Assembly: GCA_903894295.1 (NCBI GenBank)
Contig: CAITPI010000087.1
Location: forward strand, 1-64,000
Source: an uncultured Acidimicrobiaceae bacterium
GTDB lineage: Bacteria; Actinomycetota; Acidimicrobiia; Acidimicrobiales; RAAP-2
Direction: 5' to 3'
Length of the DNA: 64,000 nucleotides
In this document: piece by piece, positions 34,871 to 45,054 of the stretch
Layout: each line of letters begins with the position of its first letter
Position numbering within the stretch: the stretch's first letter is position 1
Program-made: the position numbers and the translations under genes
The notes under the pieces: model-generated
Told to the model about the DNA's origin: nothing
The model's database searches: none
What the model saw: the letters and a program-made list of their open reading frames with translations, nothing else

Positions 34871-36414
34871 CAGACCGGAGCCTCGACCGCCAGGCGCTCG
34901 GCCCGGGTCGGTGGCTGGGAGGCCCACAGGTCGTCGACGAGGTCGTCACGAATGGCCCGAAGCGACGGGTCATCCCACCGGTTGTGCTGCTGGAGCGGGT
35001 CGTTCACCAGGTCGTAGAGCTCGCCCTCGGTTCCGTCGTGGCTGGTGCCGGGCCGGTAGGCGGTGGCCACCCAGGTGTCGCGCATGATGGTGCGCACGTG
35101 TACCTCGACGCCGAAGAGGTCGCTGTCCCACTCGGTCAACACCCGCTCGAAGCCCCGGGCATCGGCGTCCGAGTCGTCGACCGGAAGGGCCTGGCCCTGC
35201 ATCCACCCGGGGGTGGGCAGACCGGCGATGGCGCAGAAGGTCGGTGCCAGGTCGACGAGGCCCACCGGACGGGTGACGACCGAGGAGGTGGCCTGGCTCG
35301 ACGGAGCCGGACGCCAGATGAGCGGGAGCCGCATCAGGCCGTCCACGTGGTAGGGACCCTTGAAGAGCAAGCCGAAATCTCCCTGGAGCTCGCCGTGGTC
35401 GGTGGTGAAGAGCACGTCGACATCGTCGTTCCAGCCCCGTTCGGTGATCCGGCCCATGACCCGTCCGATGGCCTCGTCGATCAGTTCCACCTCGACCGCG
35501 TTGCGGGCATTGACTTCGCGGACCTGGTCGGCGGTCAAGGTGGCCGGGACCCACTCGGCCGGCGCTTCGTAGTTGGAAACCAGTTCGCCGTCGTACCAGG
35601 CCCGCCAGTGGCGCGGCTTCTCGTCCAGAATGGCTTCCCGGCGGGCGGCGTCCTCGACGTAGCCCGCCGGCAGGGGCACCTCGCGCCAGTCCACCCGGTG
35701 CATCTCGGATTCCGGCGGATCCCAGGGGTGGTGAGGGTCGGGGAAGCTCATCCAGCAGAACCAGTCGGCGTCGGGATCCAGGGAGTCGAGCCAGGCGATG
35801 GTGCGGTCAGCCACCCAGTCGGTGTGGTAGATCCCCCGCTCGATCGGATTGATCTTGACCTGGGGCGCGCCCGAGTAGCCGCCGGACTCGGCATTCACCT
35901 GCAGCTTCATGTCGATGGCCGAGTAGTACTGGCCGATCGCCTCGGGGTGTTCGGCCAGCAGCCACTTGGCGTAGTGAAAGGGTCCGACCCCTCCGTGGGC
36001 GGCAAACTCCATGTGCTCGAAACCGCGGTGGGAACCGCCGGTGGGAACGGTGCCGGACTGGGAAAGGGCGTTGTCCGGGAAGCGCAGGAAGGGATCGAGG
36101 AACGGCTCGAAATGGGACTTGCCCACAAGTGCGGTGTGGTAGCCGGCGTCGTGCAGCACCGCTGCCACCGACGGGGCGTCGGCTGGAAGTGGCACCCCGT
36201 TCATCCAGACCCCGTGGGTGGAGGGATGCTGGCCGGTGAGGATCGTGGAGCGCGACGGCATGCACACCACCGACTGGGGGTGGGCCCGCTCGAACCGGAT
36301 GCCGTTCTTGGCCAGGGCGTCGATGGCGGGTGTGCGCGACAGCACCCCTCCGTTGCACGCCAGGGTGTCGTAGCGCTGTTGGTCGGTGGTGATCAGCAGG
36401 ATCTTGCGGCCCAT
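34870..36414 (-). CDS. Sulfatase-family hydrolase (Cys-type)
   Basis: 514 residues. The alkaline-phosphatase-superfamily fold is shown by ILLITTDQQRYDTL (metal Asp pair), the sulfatase signature VCMPSRSTILTGQHPSTHGV, YHTALVGKSHFEPF, PDPHHPWDPPE and VLFTTDHGELQGDFGLLFKG. The Cys in C-x-P-S-R is the residue converted to formylglycine in type I sulfatases, so activity would need a maturation enzyme; none is evident in this window. No signal peptide is visible. The substrate (sulfate, phosphonate or phosphodiester) cannot be told. AAAGGA precedes the ATG. Confidence 0.88.
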   Translation of the reverse strand: MGRKILLITTDQQRYDTLACNGGVLSRTPAIDALAKNGIRFERAHPQSVVCMPSRSTILTGQHPSTHGVWMNGVPLPADAPSVAAVLHDAGYHTALVGKSHFEPFLDPFLRFPDNALSQSGTVPTGGSHRGFEHMEFAAHGGVGPFHYAKWLLAEHPEAIGQYYSAIDMKLQVNAESGGYSGAPQVKINPIERGIYHTDWVADRTIAWLDSLDPDADWFCWMSFPDPHHPWDPPESEMHRVDWREVPLPAGYVEDAARREAILDEKPRHWRAWYDGELVSNYEAPAEWVPATLTADQVREVNARNAVEVELIDEAIGRVMGRITERGWNDDVDVLFTTDHGELQGDFGLLFKGPYHVDGLMRLPLIWRPAPSSQATSSVVTRPVGLVDLAPTFCAIAGLPTPGWMQGQALPVDDSDADARGFERVLTEWDSDLFGVEVHVRTIMRDTWVATAYRPGTSHDGTEGELYDLVNDPLQQHNRWDDPSLRAIRDDLVDDLWASQPPTRAERLAVEAPV

Positions 36415-36571
36415 GGGGGTCCTTTCGTCGGAACTCCGGCGATGGCCGGTTCGAAGTGATGGTGGTCGACCGTTCGGTGGTGGGCCGAAGGGCGGATGTC
36501 AGGGATGGAGATCTCGTCGGTGGGAACTGGATCGTGGGCCGAGGGCAACCCGACGACCCGGTGCATCCGGG

Positions 36572-37000
36572 TCAGGTGGCCAGGGTGTTCTCCCGGGACT
36601 CGGTCAGGCCAAGGAGGCCGGGCAGGCTGTGGAGTCCGGCCCGGGCGGCCCCACCGATGATGAGAGCCATGACCGCCGGGGCGGCATCGGTGCTGTAGAC
36701 GACGTAGGACGAAGAGTCGCCGAGGTCGTGGACGTCGATGGTTCCGAGATGCTCCTCGAACAGGGGGGAGGTGACCCGGTACTGGAAACGGTGGTTCGAG
36801 TTGTCCACGGTGAGGATCTCCTCGGGCATCGGAATCCCGGACCCGGTGACGATGGTCCTCGAGGAGCCTTCGACGACACACGAGGCCACACCGGGGAACC
36901 ACTCGGCCAGGCGGGTCGGGTCTCCGACGAGCTCCCAGACGACATCGGGTGGGCAGTCAAGGCGGATGGCATGGCGCACGCTGCCCCGACGCAGACTCAT
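36572..37000 (-). CDS. SRPBCC (polyketide cyclase/START-like) protein
   Basis: 142 residues from ATG 37000; the longer track ORF runs through a repeat and is unlikely. The fold is shown by VRHAIRLDCPPDVVWELVGDPTRLAEWFPGVASCVVEG, a classic SRPBCC start, with HRFQYRVTSPLFEEHLGTIDVHDLGDSSSYVVYSTD and a long C-terminal helix (AVMALIIGGAARAGLHSLPGLLG). Such proteins bind hydrophobic ligands or act as cyclases; no ligand can be named. It is followed 157 bp later by the sulfatase on the same strand. Confidence 0.8.
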   Translation of the reverse strand: MSLRRGSVRHAIRLDCPPDVVWELVGDPTRLAEWFPGVASCVVEGSSRTIVTGSGIPMPEEILTVDNSNHRFQYRVTSPLFEEHLGTIDVHDLGDSSSYVVYSTDAAPAVMALIIGGAARAGLHSLPGLLGLTESRENTLAT

Positions 37001-37384
37001 GACCGGGGCTCCCGGACGGGGCCCGGCTGGCGATCGGGGTTCGCAGGTTGTCGTTTCGTCACGATGTCTCCGTCCGGGCCTTTCTGGCCCTGGTGGCTGG
37101 TGGCTGGTGGCTGGTGGATGGTGGCTGGTGGTGGCTCTGGCGATGTGCACCGGTGGCCATCCGGATTCCGAGGCAGGGCGGAACGCCCGGAAACGGCCCG
37201 GTGCGGGACCCGGTCTCCCGGTGGCCGTCGGCGTACTCCGGCGGACAACTCTTGACACTACTACTGACAAGTGTTTCAGTGGCAGGCATCGGACCCGACG
37301 GTGGGGTCACCGACCGGAGTGGTTTTGCCCCGGGCCGGCGGAACTCCCGACCGCCGGCTGAACAGGACGGATGGTTCCCAGCCC
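37001..37384. promoter_or_regulatory. Divergent region SRPBCC / DinB-like with heptamer repeat
   Basis: 384 bp between divergent starts. It contains a (TGGTGGC)n repeat (separate entry) and TTGACACTACTACTGACAAGTG near 37252, which includes a good -35-like TTGACA. The rest holds no recognisable gene; ORFs across it encode Pro/His or Gly/Trp low complexity. Confidence 0.5.
37090..37135. repeat. Heptanucleotide repeat (TGGTGGC)n
   Basis: About six consecutive units of CTGGTGG/TGGTGGC with one variant (TGGTGGA) and a final extra TGG. G-runs of two recur every 3-4 bases on the plus strand, so slippage or a two-tier G-quadruplex is possible. It lies 90-135 bp upstream of the SRPBCC start. Confidence 0.85.
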
Positions 37385-37954
37385 ATGAGCGACAGCCTGC
37401 TTCTCGACAGCCTCCAGCGCCGAATGAAAGCGCTGTTCTCGTTGTACTACGACGCCCTCGACACGATGGAGTTGGAGCACGTCAACCATTTCGAACGCGA
37501 GGGCGTGCTCCCCATCGCCTTCAGCCTGTTCCACATCACGATGATGATCGACGAGTCGTTCATGATGCTGACCGGCCAGATGCCGGTGTGGAACGACGAG
37601 TGGGAGGCCCGGGTCCAGCCGGCCATTGCCAACCACGGCAAGGCCAAGACGGTCGACGAGATGATCCATCAACGGATCGGCAACTACGACGAGTTCAAGC
37701 GGTATCTGCGGGAGGTCTTCTCGCGGGTGGAGGAGTGGCTGACCACCCTGGGCGACGAGGACATCCGGCGGGTCGTGATCGCCAGGCCGCTGCCCGACGT
37801 GGTGGCGTCGACCTTCTCGGCCCGGGTCGCCGGTCCCGAGGGGATCACCGTTCTCGACGGCATCGAGTGCTGGATGTACCAGCACGGCCTCCGTCACATG
37901 GGCGAGATCGAGTTGGCCCGGGGTCTGGTGGGCCTGCAGGGGATGACCTCCTGA
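37385..37954 (+). CDS. DinB-superfamily protein
   Basis: 189 residues from ATG 37385. A helical bundle with FSLFHITMMIDESFMMLTGQ (first metal-ligand His), VDEMIHQRIGNYDEFKRYLREVFSRVEEWLTTL, and the C-terminal helix GIECWMYQHGLRHMGEIELARGLVGLQG. The HxxxH pair plus the N-terminal His is the metal site of DinB/YfiT-type thiol transferases. Possible cofactors in actinobacteria include mycothiol, but that is inference. The gene is flanked by the repeat-bearing spacer and a small secreted protein gene. Confidence 0.72.
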   Translation: MSDSLLLDSLQRRMKALFSLYYDALDTMELEHVNHFEREGVLPIAFSLFHITMMIDESFMMLTGQMPVWNDEWEARVQPAIANHGKAKTVDEMIHQRIGNYDEFKRYLREVFSRVEEWLTTLGDEDIRRVVIARPLPDVVASTFSARVAGPEGITVLDGIECWMYQHGLRHMGEIELARGLVGLQGMTS

Positions 37955-38158
37955 GCGCCTGGAAGAGGATCCGGGGTCCCCTGGGCCAGATCGCGCTGGT
38001 CAAAATCTGATATCGGTAGTAACGTTTGAGTTGAAGTGGATCTGACGTCCGGGCGGTGGGAGAGGTAGTTCCTTCCGGACCCGGTGATCCGGTTTCGTGT
38101 TTGGGCATTGTGATCAAGGGTCGGCTGAACCGGCCCAGTCAATGAGGAGCGGGCAGAG

Positions 38159-38551
38159 ATGGCAACTTGGGTCATGTGGTTGAAGAAGATGGCAGTCGCC
38201 TCGGTGGCGGTAGGAACCCTCACCATGGGTACGGCCGGCGTTGCCGGTGCGGCCCATGCCGCCAAACCCTACGGCCGGGAGACCAAGGTCTTCTCGTGCA
38301 AGCAGGTTTCGGCCCAGCTCGGTCGTCAGGGACGCAATCTGGCCACCATTGACAAGCACATCGCCGCCTTCACGGTCAAGGAGACCCAGGCCACAGCGGC
38401 GAACAACACGGCCCGGGCCAAGTTCTGGGGGCACCTGATCACAAAGTCCCAAGCCCGTGAGGCCAAGATCAAGGCGAACAGCAAGTACGCGGCCCGCATG
38501 GCCAAGTTGGCTCAGCGCTACTCGCTCAAGTGCCCCGGAGTGGGTGCCTGA
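38159..38551 (+). CDS. Small secreted two-cysteine protein, unknown
   Basis: 130 residues. The start has WLKKMAVASVAVGTLTMGTAGVAGAAHA, a Sec signal peptide with a likely cleavage after AHA near residue 35. The mature part, about 95 residues, is strongly basic and Ala/Lys-rich, predicted helical (QGRNLATIDKHIAAF, AKFWGHLITKSQAREAKIKANSKYAARMAKLAQRYS). It carries just two Cys, at 47 and 125, bracketing the helices, so a disulfide closing a helical hairpin is plausible. No family is recognised. GAGGAG lies upstream of the ATG. Confidence 0.7.
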   Translation: MATWVMWLKKMAVASVAVGTLTMGTAGVAGAAHAAKPYGRETKVFSCKQVSAQLGRQGRNLATIDKHIAAFTVKETQATAANNTARAKFWGHLITKSQAREAKIKANSKYAARMAKLAQRYSLKCPGVGA

Positions 38552-38712
38552 TCCACCCGCACCGACGTTGCCGAACCGTAAGGCCGGCAACCGTCCGTCC
38601 GTCCTGCGGCTCGGTTTGGCGGTTTCCACTTGGGCGGATTCCAACTGGGGGTTCTTCCGTGCCGGAACGGCGGGATGATCGCCGTCAGGAGTTTCCTGTG
38701 CCCTGCTGATTG

Positions 38713-38743
38713 CCTCTCCTCTTGACGACGTCAAGGGAAGAGG
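38713..38743. terminator. Bidirectional terminator hairpin
   Basis: CCTCTCCTCTTGAC and GTCAAGGGAAGAGG pair at 12 of 14 positions around a GAC loop. It lies between convergent genes (secreted protein and polyprenyl synthase) and can serve both. Confidence 0.65.
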
Positions 38744-38783
38744 ACCGGGTTGACGGGCTTCGCGTCTGCGCCTTGCGGTATGG

Positions 38784-39761
38784 CTAGAGCGACGGAAGGG
38801 TGTCTACAAAGCCCCTGGTCAGGTTTTCGAGACTTTCCCTGGTGGGCCCGACGGTGGCGACTTCGAGGGCCAGACGGGCCTCGTCGGCGTACTTCCGGGC
38901 CAGGGCCACCGACTCCCCGATGGCTGCGGGGTTGTTGACGATCTCCCGGGCCTTCTCCCGTTCCGGTTCGTCAAGGGGTCGACCGAGCAGGACCCGCAGT
39001 TCCCGGCCCCGCTCGGGGTCGCGCAAGGTGGAAAGAGCCGGGAGGGTGTAGATGCCTTCGGCCAGATCCTGCCCCGGCGGCTTGCCGAGCAGTTCTTCGG
39101 TGCCGATGACGTCCAGAATGTCGTCACGGATCTGGAAGATCATGCCAAAGGCCCGGCCGAAGTCCGTGAAGGCGTCGACCTGTGGCCGCCCCAGACCGGC
39201 GGTGAGGGCGCCGATCCGGGCCGAAGTGGCCATGAGGGCGGCCGTCTTTCCCGAGATGGCGGCCAAATACTGCTCCTCGGTGCGACCAGCGTGGAAGGCC
39301 GTGTGGACTTCGGCAACCTGACCCCGGCACAGATCGGCCAACGTGGAGGCCAGCAGTTGGGCGATCTCGGTGCCCAGGCCGGCGGCGATCTCGGCCGAAC
39401 GGGCGAGGAGGAAGTCGCCGGCCACGATGGCCACCAGGTTGCCGAACCGGGCGTTCACGCTCTCCACATTCCGGCGCATGGTTGCTTCATCCATGACGTC
39501 GTCGTGGTAGAGCGAGGCGAGGTGGACCAGTTCGACGGCCACCCCACCGAGGAGGTCCTCCCGGGTGGCCGTGGCTCCTTCCGAGGAGGCGGCCGCAAGG
39601 GCGAGGACCGGACGGATGCGCTTGCCACCGGCGGCCAGCAGATGGGTGGTGACCTCGTCCAGAAACGGGTCACCGGTCACCACGGACTCCACGAGCAAAG
39701 GCTCGAGCAGACCCAGTTGTCCGGTAATGGAGGGCAGTCCCAACAGTTCGATCACGTTCAC
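38784..39761 (-). CDS. Polyprenyl diphosphate synthase
   Basis: 325 residues. Trans-prenyltransferase motifs: GGKRIRPVLALAAA, the first Asp-rich motif in HLASLYHDDVMDEATMRRN, the GDFLLARSAE helix, and the second Asp-rich motif GMIFQIRDDILDVIG. Residues before the first motif (HLASLY) are small or medium, which favours a long-chain product such as an octa- or nonaprenyl menaquinone side chain, but chain length cannot be fixed. A TATCGT box (minus strand, 39776-39771) lies 9 nt before the GTG, giving a very short leader. Confidence 0.92.
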   Translation of the reverse strand: MNVIELLGLPSITGQLGLLEPLLVESVVTGDPFLDEVTTHLLAAGGKRIRPVLALAAASSEGATATREDLLGGVAVELVHLASLYHDDVMDEATMRRNVESVNARFGNLVAIVAGDFLLARSAEIAAGLGTEIAQLLASTLADLCRGQVAEVHTAFHAGRTEEQYLAAISGKTAALMATSARIGALTAGLGRPQVDAFTDFGRAFGMIFQIRDDILDVIGTEELLGKPPGQDLAEGIYTLPALSTLRDPERGRELRVLLGRPLDEPEREKAREIVNNPAAIGESVALARKYADEARLALEVATVGPTRESLENLTRGFVDTLPSL

Positions 39762-39959
39762 TGACTACAGACGATAGGCGAGGATGCCGATAGATCAGAC
39801 AAGAGTGTGGCGGTGGCGGGATGAAGGGGCGCCACGACTCGCCGGAGGCGTCATGGGGGCGTAACTTCGTCAGTCAGTGCAATGCGGTCTGCGGGTGCGG
39901 CGAAGGCCTTGACCTGTAGACTGGGAGTTCAGTTACGGACCGCGGATGGAGGCGGTGGA

Positions 39960-42515
<2,556 letters not shown>

Positions 42516-42544
42516 ACCGGAGCCGGGAACACCGGAGTTGCCTC

Positions 42545-42579
42545 CGACACGACCCACCGGAATCCGGTGGGTCGTGTCG
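42545..42579 (+). terminator. Strong terminator after clpC
   Basis: CGACACGACCCACCGG pairs perfectly (16 bp) with CCGGTGGGTCGTGTCG around a 3-nt AAT loop, 29 nt after the stop. It is the longest perfect inverted repeat noticed in the window. No T-tract follows. Confidence 0.8.
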
Positions 42580-42652
42580 CGTCCCGAGGTCGACCGGGCA
42601 GCCGCGAAGGGAAACAAGGTGGCCGATGGCTGCAGGCGACACAGCCAGTCCC

Positions 42653-42658
42653 TAGCAT
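42653..42658 (+). promoter_or_regulatory. -10 box of radA, leaderless type
   Basis: TAGCAT ends 6 nt before the ATG at 42665, downstream of the clpC terminator, so radA starts a new leaderless transcript. Confidence 0.5.
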
Positions 42659-42664
42659 CGGTCC

Positions 42665-44074
42665 ATGGCCAGATCCACCATGCACCATCGCTGCCTTGAT
42701 TGTGGCGCCACGACGATCCGGTGGGCCGGACGTTGCCCGACCTGTGGCGAGTGGAACACGCTGGTCGAAGAGGACATTCTCGATCCGTTGGTCAAGGCGG
42801 TGGACGCCCTGGATCTCCGGGCAGAGGCCATTCAGCTGGCGTCGGTCGACGTCTCGGAAGCGGCCGCCGTTGCCACCGGGGTCGGCGAGTTCGACCGGGT
42901 GCTGTCGGGAGGACTCGTTCCCGGATCGGTGACCTTGCTCGGCGGTGAGCCCGGCATCGGAAAGTCAACCTTGCTTCTGCAGGTTCTCGCCGCCCGGGCG
43001 GCCAAGGGACACAAGGTGCTCCTGGTCTCGGCCGAAGAGTCGGCCCACCAGGTCCGGCTCCGGGCCGAGCGGCTCGGTCCGATCCCTGACGGGTTGATGA
43101 TCCTGGGCACCACCGAGGTGCAGGCCGTCCTGGCCGTGGTGGAGGACACCCGGCCGGACCTGGTGGTGGTCGACTCCATACAGGCCGTCTCGGCCGGCCC
43201 GACGGGTCCCGGGGAGCGGCGCACCTCCGGGGTGCCCGGCAGCGTGACCCAGGTTCGCGAGAGCGCCGACCTGCTGGTGGGCATGGCGAAGTCCCGCCAG
43301 GTGGCCACGGTCCTGGTGGGGCACGTCACCAAGGACGGAGGTCTGGCCGGTCCCCGGGCCCTCGAGCACATGGTCGACACCGTGCTCTCGTTTGAAGGTG
43401 ACCGTCACCACTCGCTCCGCCTGTTGCTGGCGGTCAAACACCGCTTCGGGCCCACCGGCGAACTGGGTCTCTTCGAGATGGGTGACCAGGGACTGAACGC
43501 AGTGGTCGACCCGGGCCGTCTTCTGCTCGGCGACCGGTTGACCGGGGTGCCGGGCGGGGTGATCATGCCGGCCATGCAAGGCCGACGGACCCTGCTGGTG
43601 GAGTTGCAGGCGCTGGTGGCCCCCATGGCCCTGTCCCAGCCCAAGCGCTCCGTCGTGGGTCTGGACGCCAACCGCTTGGTGATGAGCCTCGCCGTGCTCG
43701 ACCGACATGCCCGGATGCCACTCGGAAACTCCGATGTCTTCGCATCGGTGGTCGGGGGGATCCGGGTCACCGAGCCGGCAGCCGATCTTGCCGTGATCAT
43801 GGCGGTGGTGTCGGCCAACCTCGGCCACCCCCTGCCCCCGGACCTTGCCGCCCTCGGCGAGGTCGGTCTGGCCGGCGAACTTCGCCAGGTGACCGGCATG
43901 CCCCGAAGGCTCGAGGAGTGCGCCCGGCTGGGCATCGGCCAGGTGGTGGTGCCCCGATCGACTCCTCCGGGACCGGACGAGGTCCAACTTCTCCGAGCCG
44001 AATCCGTGCCCGAGGCCCTCGCTCTCTGCTTCCCGGCTGACACACCGTGGAACGGTTCCCGCCCCTCTGCCTGA
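42665..44074 (+). CDS. radA: DNA repair protein RadA
   Basis: 469 residues. The N-terminal zinc finger is CLDCGATTIRWAGRCPTCGEW, followed by the RecA-like ATPase with GEPGIGKSTLLLQVLAARA, LVSAEESAHQVRLRAERLG, and the RadA-specific KHRFGPTGELGLFEM (KNRFG motif with His for Asn). The C-terminal Lon-like domain is present (DVFASVVGGIRVTEPAADLAVIMAVVSANLG). It aids branch migration in recombination. It shares a region with disA, its common genomic partner, with an ATP-grasp gene between them. Confidence 0.95.
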   Translation: MARSTMHHRCLDCGATTIRWAGRCPTCGEWNTLVEEDILDPLVKAVDALDLRAEAIQLASVDVSEAAAVATGVGEFDRVLSGGLVPGSVTLLGGEPGIGKSTLLLQVLAARAAKGHKVLLVSAEESAHQVRLRAERLGPIPDGLMILGTTEVQAVLAVVEDTRPDLVVVDSIQAVSAGPTGPGERRTSGVPGSVTQVRESADLLVGMAKSRQVATVLVGHVTKDGGLAGPRALEHMVDTVLSFEGDRHHSLRLLLAVKHRFGPTGELGLFEMGDQGLNAVVDPGRLLLGDRLTGVPGGVIMPAMQGRRTLLVELQALVAPMALSQPKRSVVGLDANRLVMSLAVLDRHARMPLGNSDVFASVVGGIRVTEPAADLAVIMAVVSANLGHPLPPDLAALGEVGLAGELRQVTGMPRRLEECARLGIGQVVVPRSTPPGPDEVQLLRAESVPEALALCFPADTPWNGSRPSA

Positions 44075-44098
44075 TGCGCGGACCCACGGGCTGATCCG

Positions 44099-44998
44099 GT
44101 GGGACCGCGTGACGTGCTGCTTCTGACCGAGCCCAAGCATCCGCCCCGGAGCGGTCCGCCGTCGGCGTTCTACGAACCCGGCCGGGGCAATCTCCTGGCC
44201 GAGGCTCTACTGGCCCGGGGGCACCGGGTGGTGATGTGGTGGGACCACCCGGTCGGCCCGATGGTGCCCGCCGACCCCGGTGTGGTCGCCCTCCGGTCCT
44301 CCCACCCGGTCCAGTTGGCCCGGGCCGAGGTCTTCGCCCGGATGGGGGTGCCGGTGGTGAACGATCCGGTGGCCCATCGCCGGGCCCGGGACAAGCTCCA
44401 CCAGCACGAAGTTCTGGGGGCGGCCGGACTTCTGGTGCCCGAGACGACCGGGGTCGGGACGGCGACGGCCCGTTGGCACGGGAACGACCTGGTGGTCGTC
44501 AAACCCCGGGTCGGCACCTCGGGTCGGTCTGTGCGCCGGGGCCGGTGGGGCGTCATGGCCCCGGAGGTGGGACCGGACGATCTGGTGCAGCGCTTCGTTG
44601 ACGCCGAGGTCGAACTCCGGGCCACGGTCGTGAGGTCCCGGTACGGATCGGTGCCTTTGGTCAACTGGTCCCGTCGCCGGGCGGCCCCCGGCGACTTCCG
44701 GGCCAACCTGGCCCAGGGAGGAAGCATGGAGGAGTATGGACCGGTGGACCCGGCCGTCGACGAGGTGGCGGTGGCGGCGGTCGAGTTGCTCGGGCTGCAG
44801 GTGGGAGGCGTCGACGTGCTGTTGACCTCTTCGGGTCCGGTCATCCTGGAAGTGAACGCCGCCACCACCCTGCACGGTCCGACCCGGGTGGCGACCGAAC
44901 ACGTGGTGGCGGCGGTGTGCGACGTGTTGGTCGACGAGTCGACGCCACCCGGGCCGGGAAGCGGGCCGACTGCAGTGCTCGCACCGGGACATCCGTAA
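44099..44998 (+). CDS. ATP-grasp (RimK-like) enzyme
   Basis: 299 residues. The RimK-type ATP-grasp layout shows in VLLLTEPKHPPRSGPPSAFYEPGRGNLLAEALLARGHRVVMWW, NDPVAHRRARDKLHQHEVLGAAGLLVPET, NDLVVVKPRVGTSGRSVRRG, DDLVQRFVDAEVELRATVVRSRYGSVPLVNWSRR, FRANLAQGGS and GVDVLLTSSGPVILEVNAATTL. These enzymes join a carboxylate to an amine or thiol via acyl phosphate. The partner substrates are unknown. It starts 24 nt after radA and ends 56 nt before disA, which has its own promoter. Alternative start GTG 44108. Confidence 0.82.
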   Translation: MGPRDVLLLTEPKHPPRSGPPSAFYEPGRGNLLAEALLARGHRVVMWWDHPVGPMVPADPGVVALRSSHPVQLARAEVFARMGVPVVNDPVAHRRARDKLHQHEVLGAAGLLVPETTGVGTATARWHGNDLVVVKPRVGTSGRSVRRGRWGVMAPEVGPDDLVQRFVDAEVELRATVVRSRYGSVPLVNWSRRRAAPGDFRANLAQGGSMEEYGPVDPAVDEVAVAAVELLGLQVGGVDVLLTSSGPVILEVNAATTLHGPTRVATEHVVAAVCDVLVDESTPPGPGSGPTAVLAPGHP

Positions 44999-45042
44999 CG
45001 CACTCTTCACATGCCGCCCGACAGCACCGGGGTTTTGGGGGT

Positions 45043-45048
45043 TACCAT
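45043..45048 (+). promoter_or_regulatory. -10 box of disA, leaderless type
   Basis: TACCAT ends 6 nt before the GTG at 45055, giving a leaderless disA transcript. It also decides the start against the far upstream track start. Confidence 0.5.
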
Positions 45049-45054
45049 GCCAAC

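Noticed and set aside
37041-37270. N-terminal extension of the SRPBCC gene through the heptamer repeat
   Set aside because: The reading frame encodes Pro/His/Ser-rich low complexity with no fold; the ATG at 37000 gives a normal SRPBCC domain start.
32685-38551. Genomic island signature in the less conserved region
   Set aside because: No integrase, transposase, tRNA border or compositional shift is visible; it reads like ordinary chromosomal DNA with less conserved genes.
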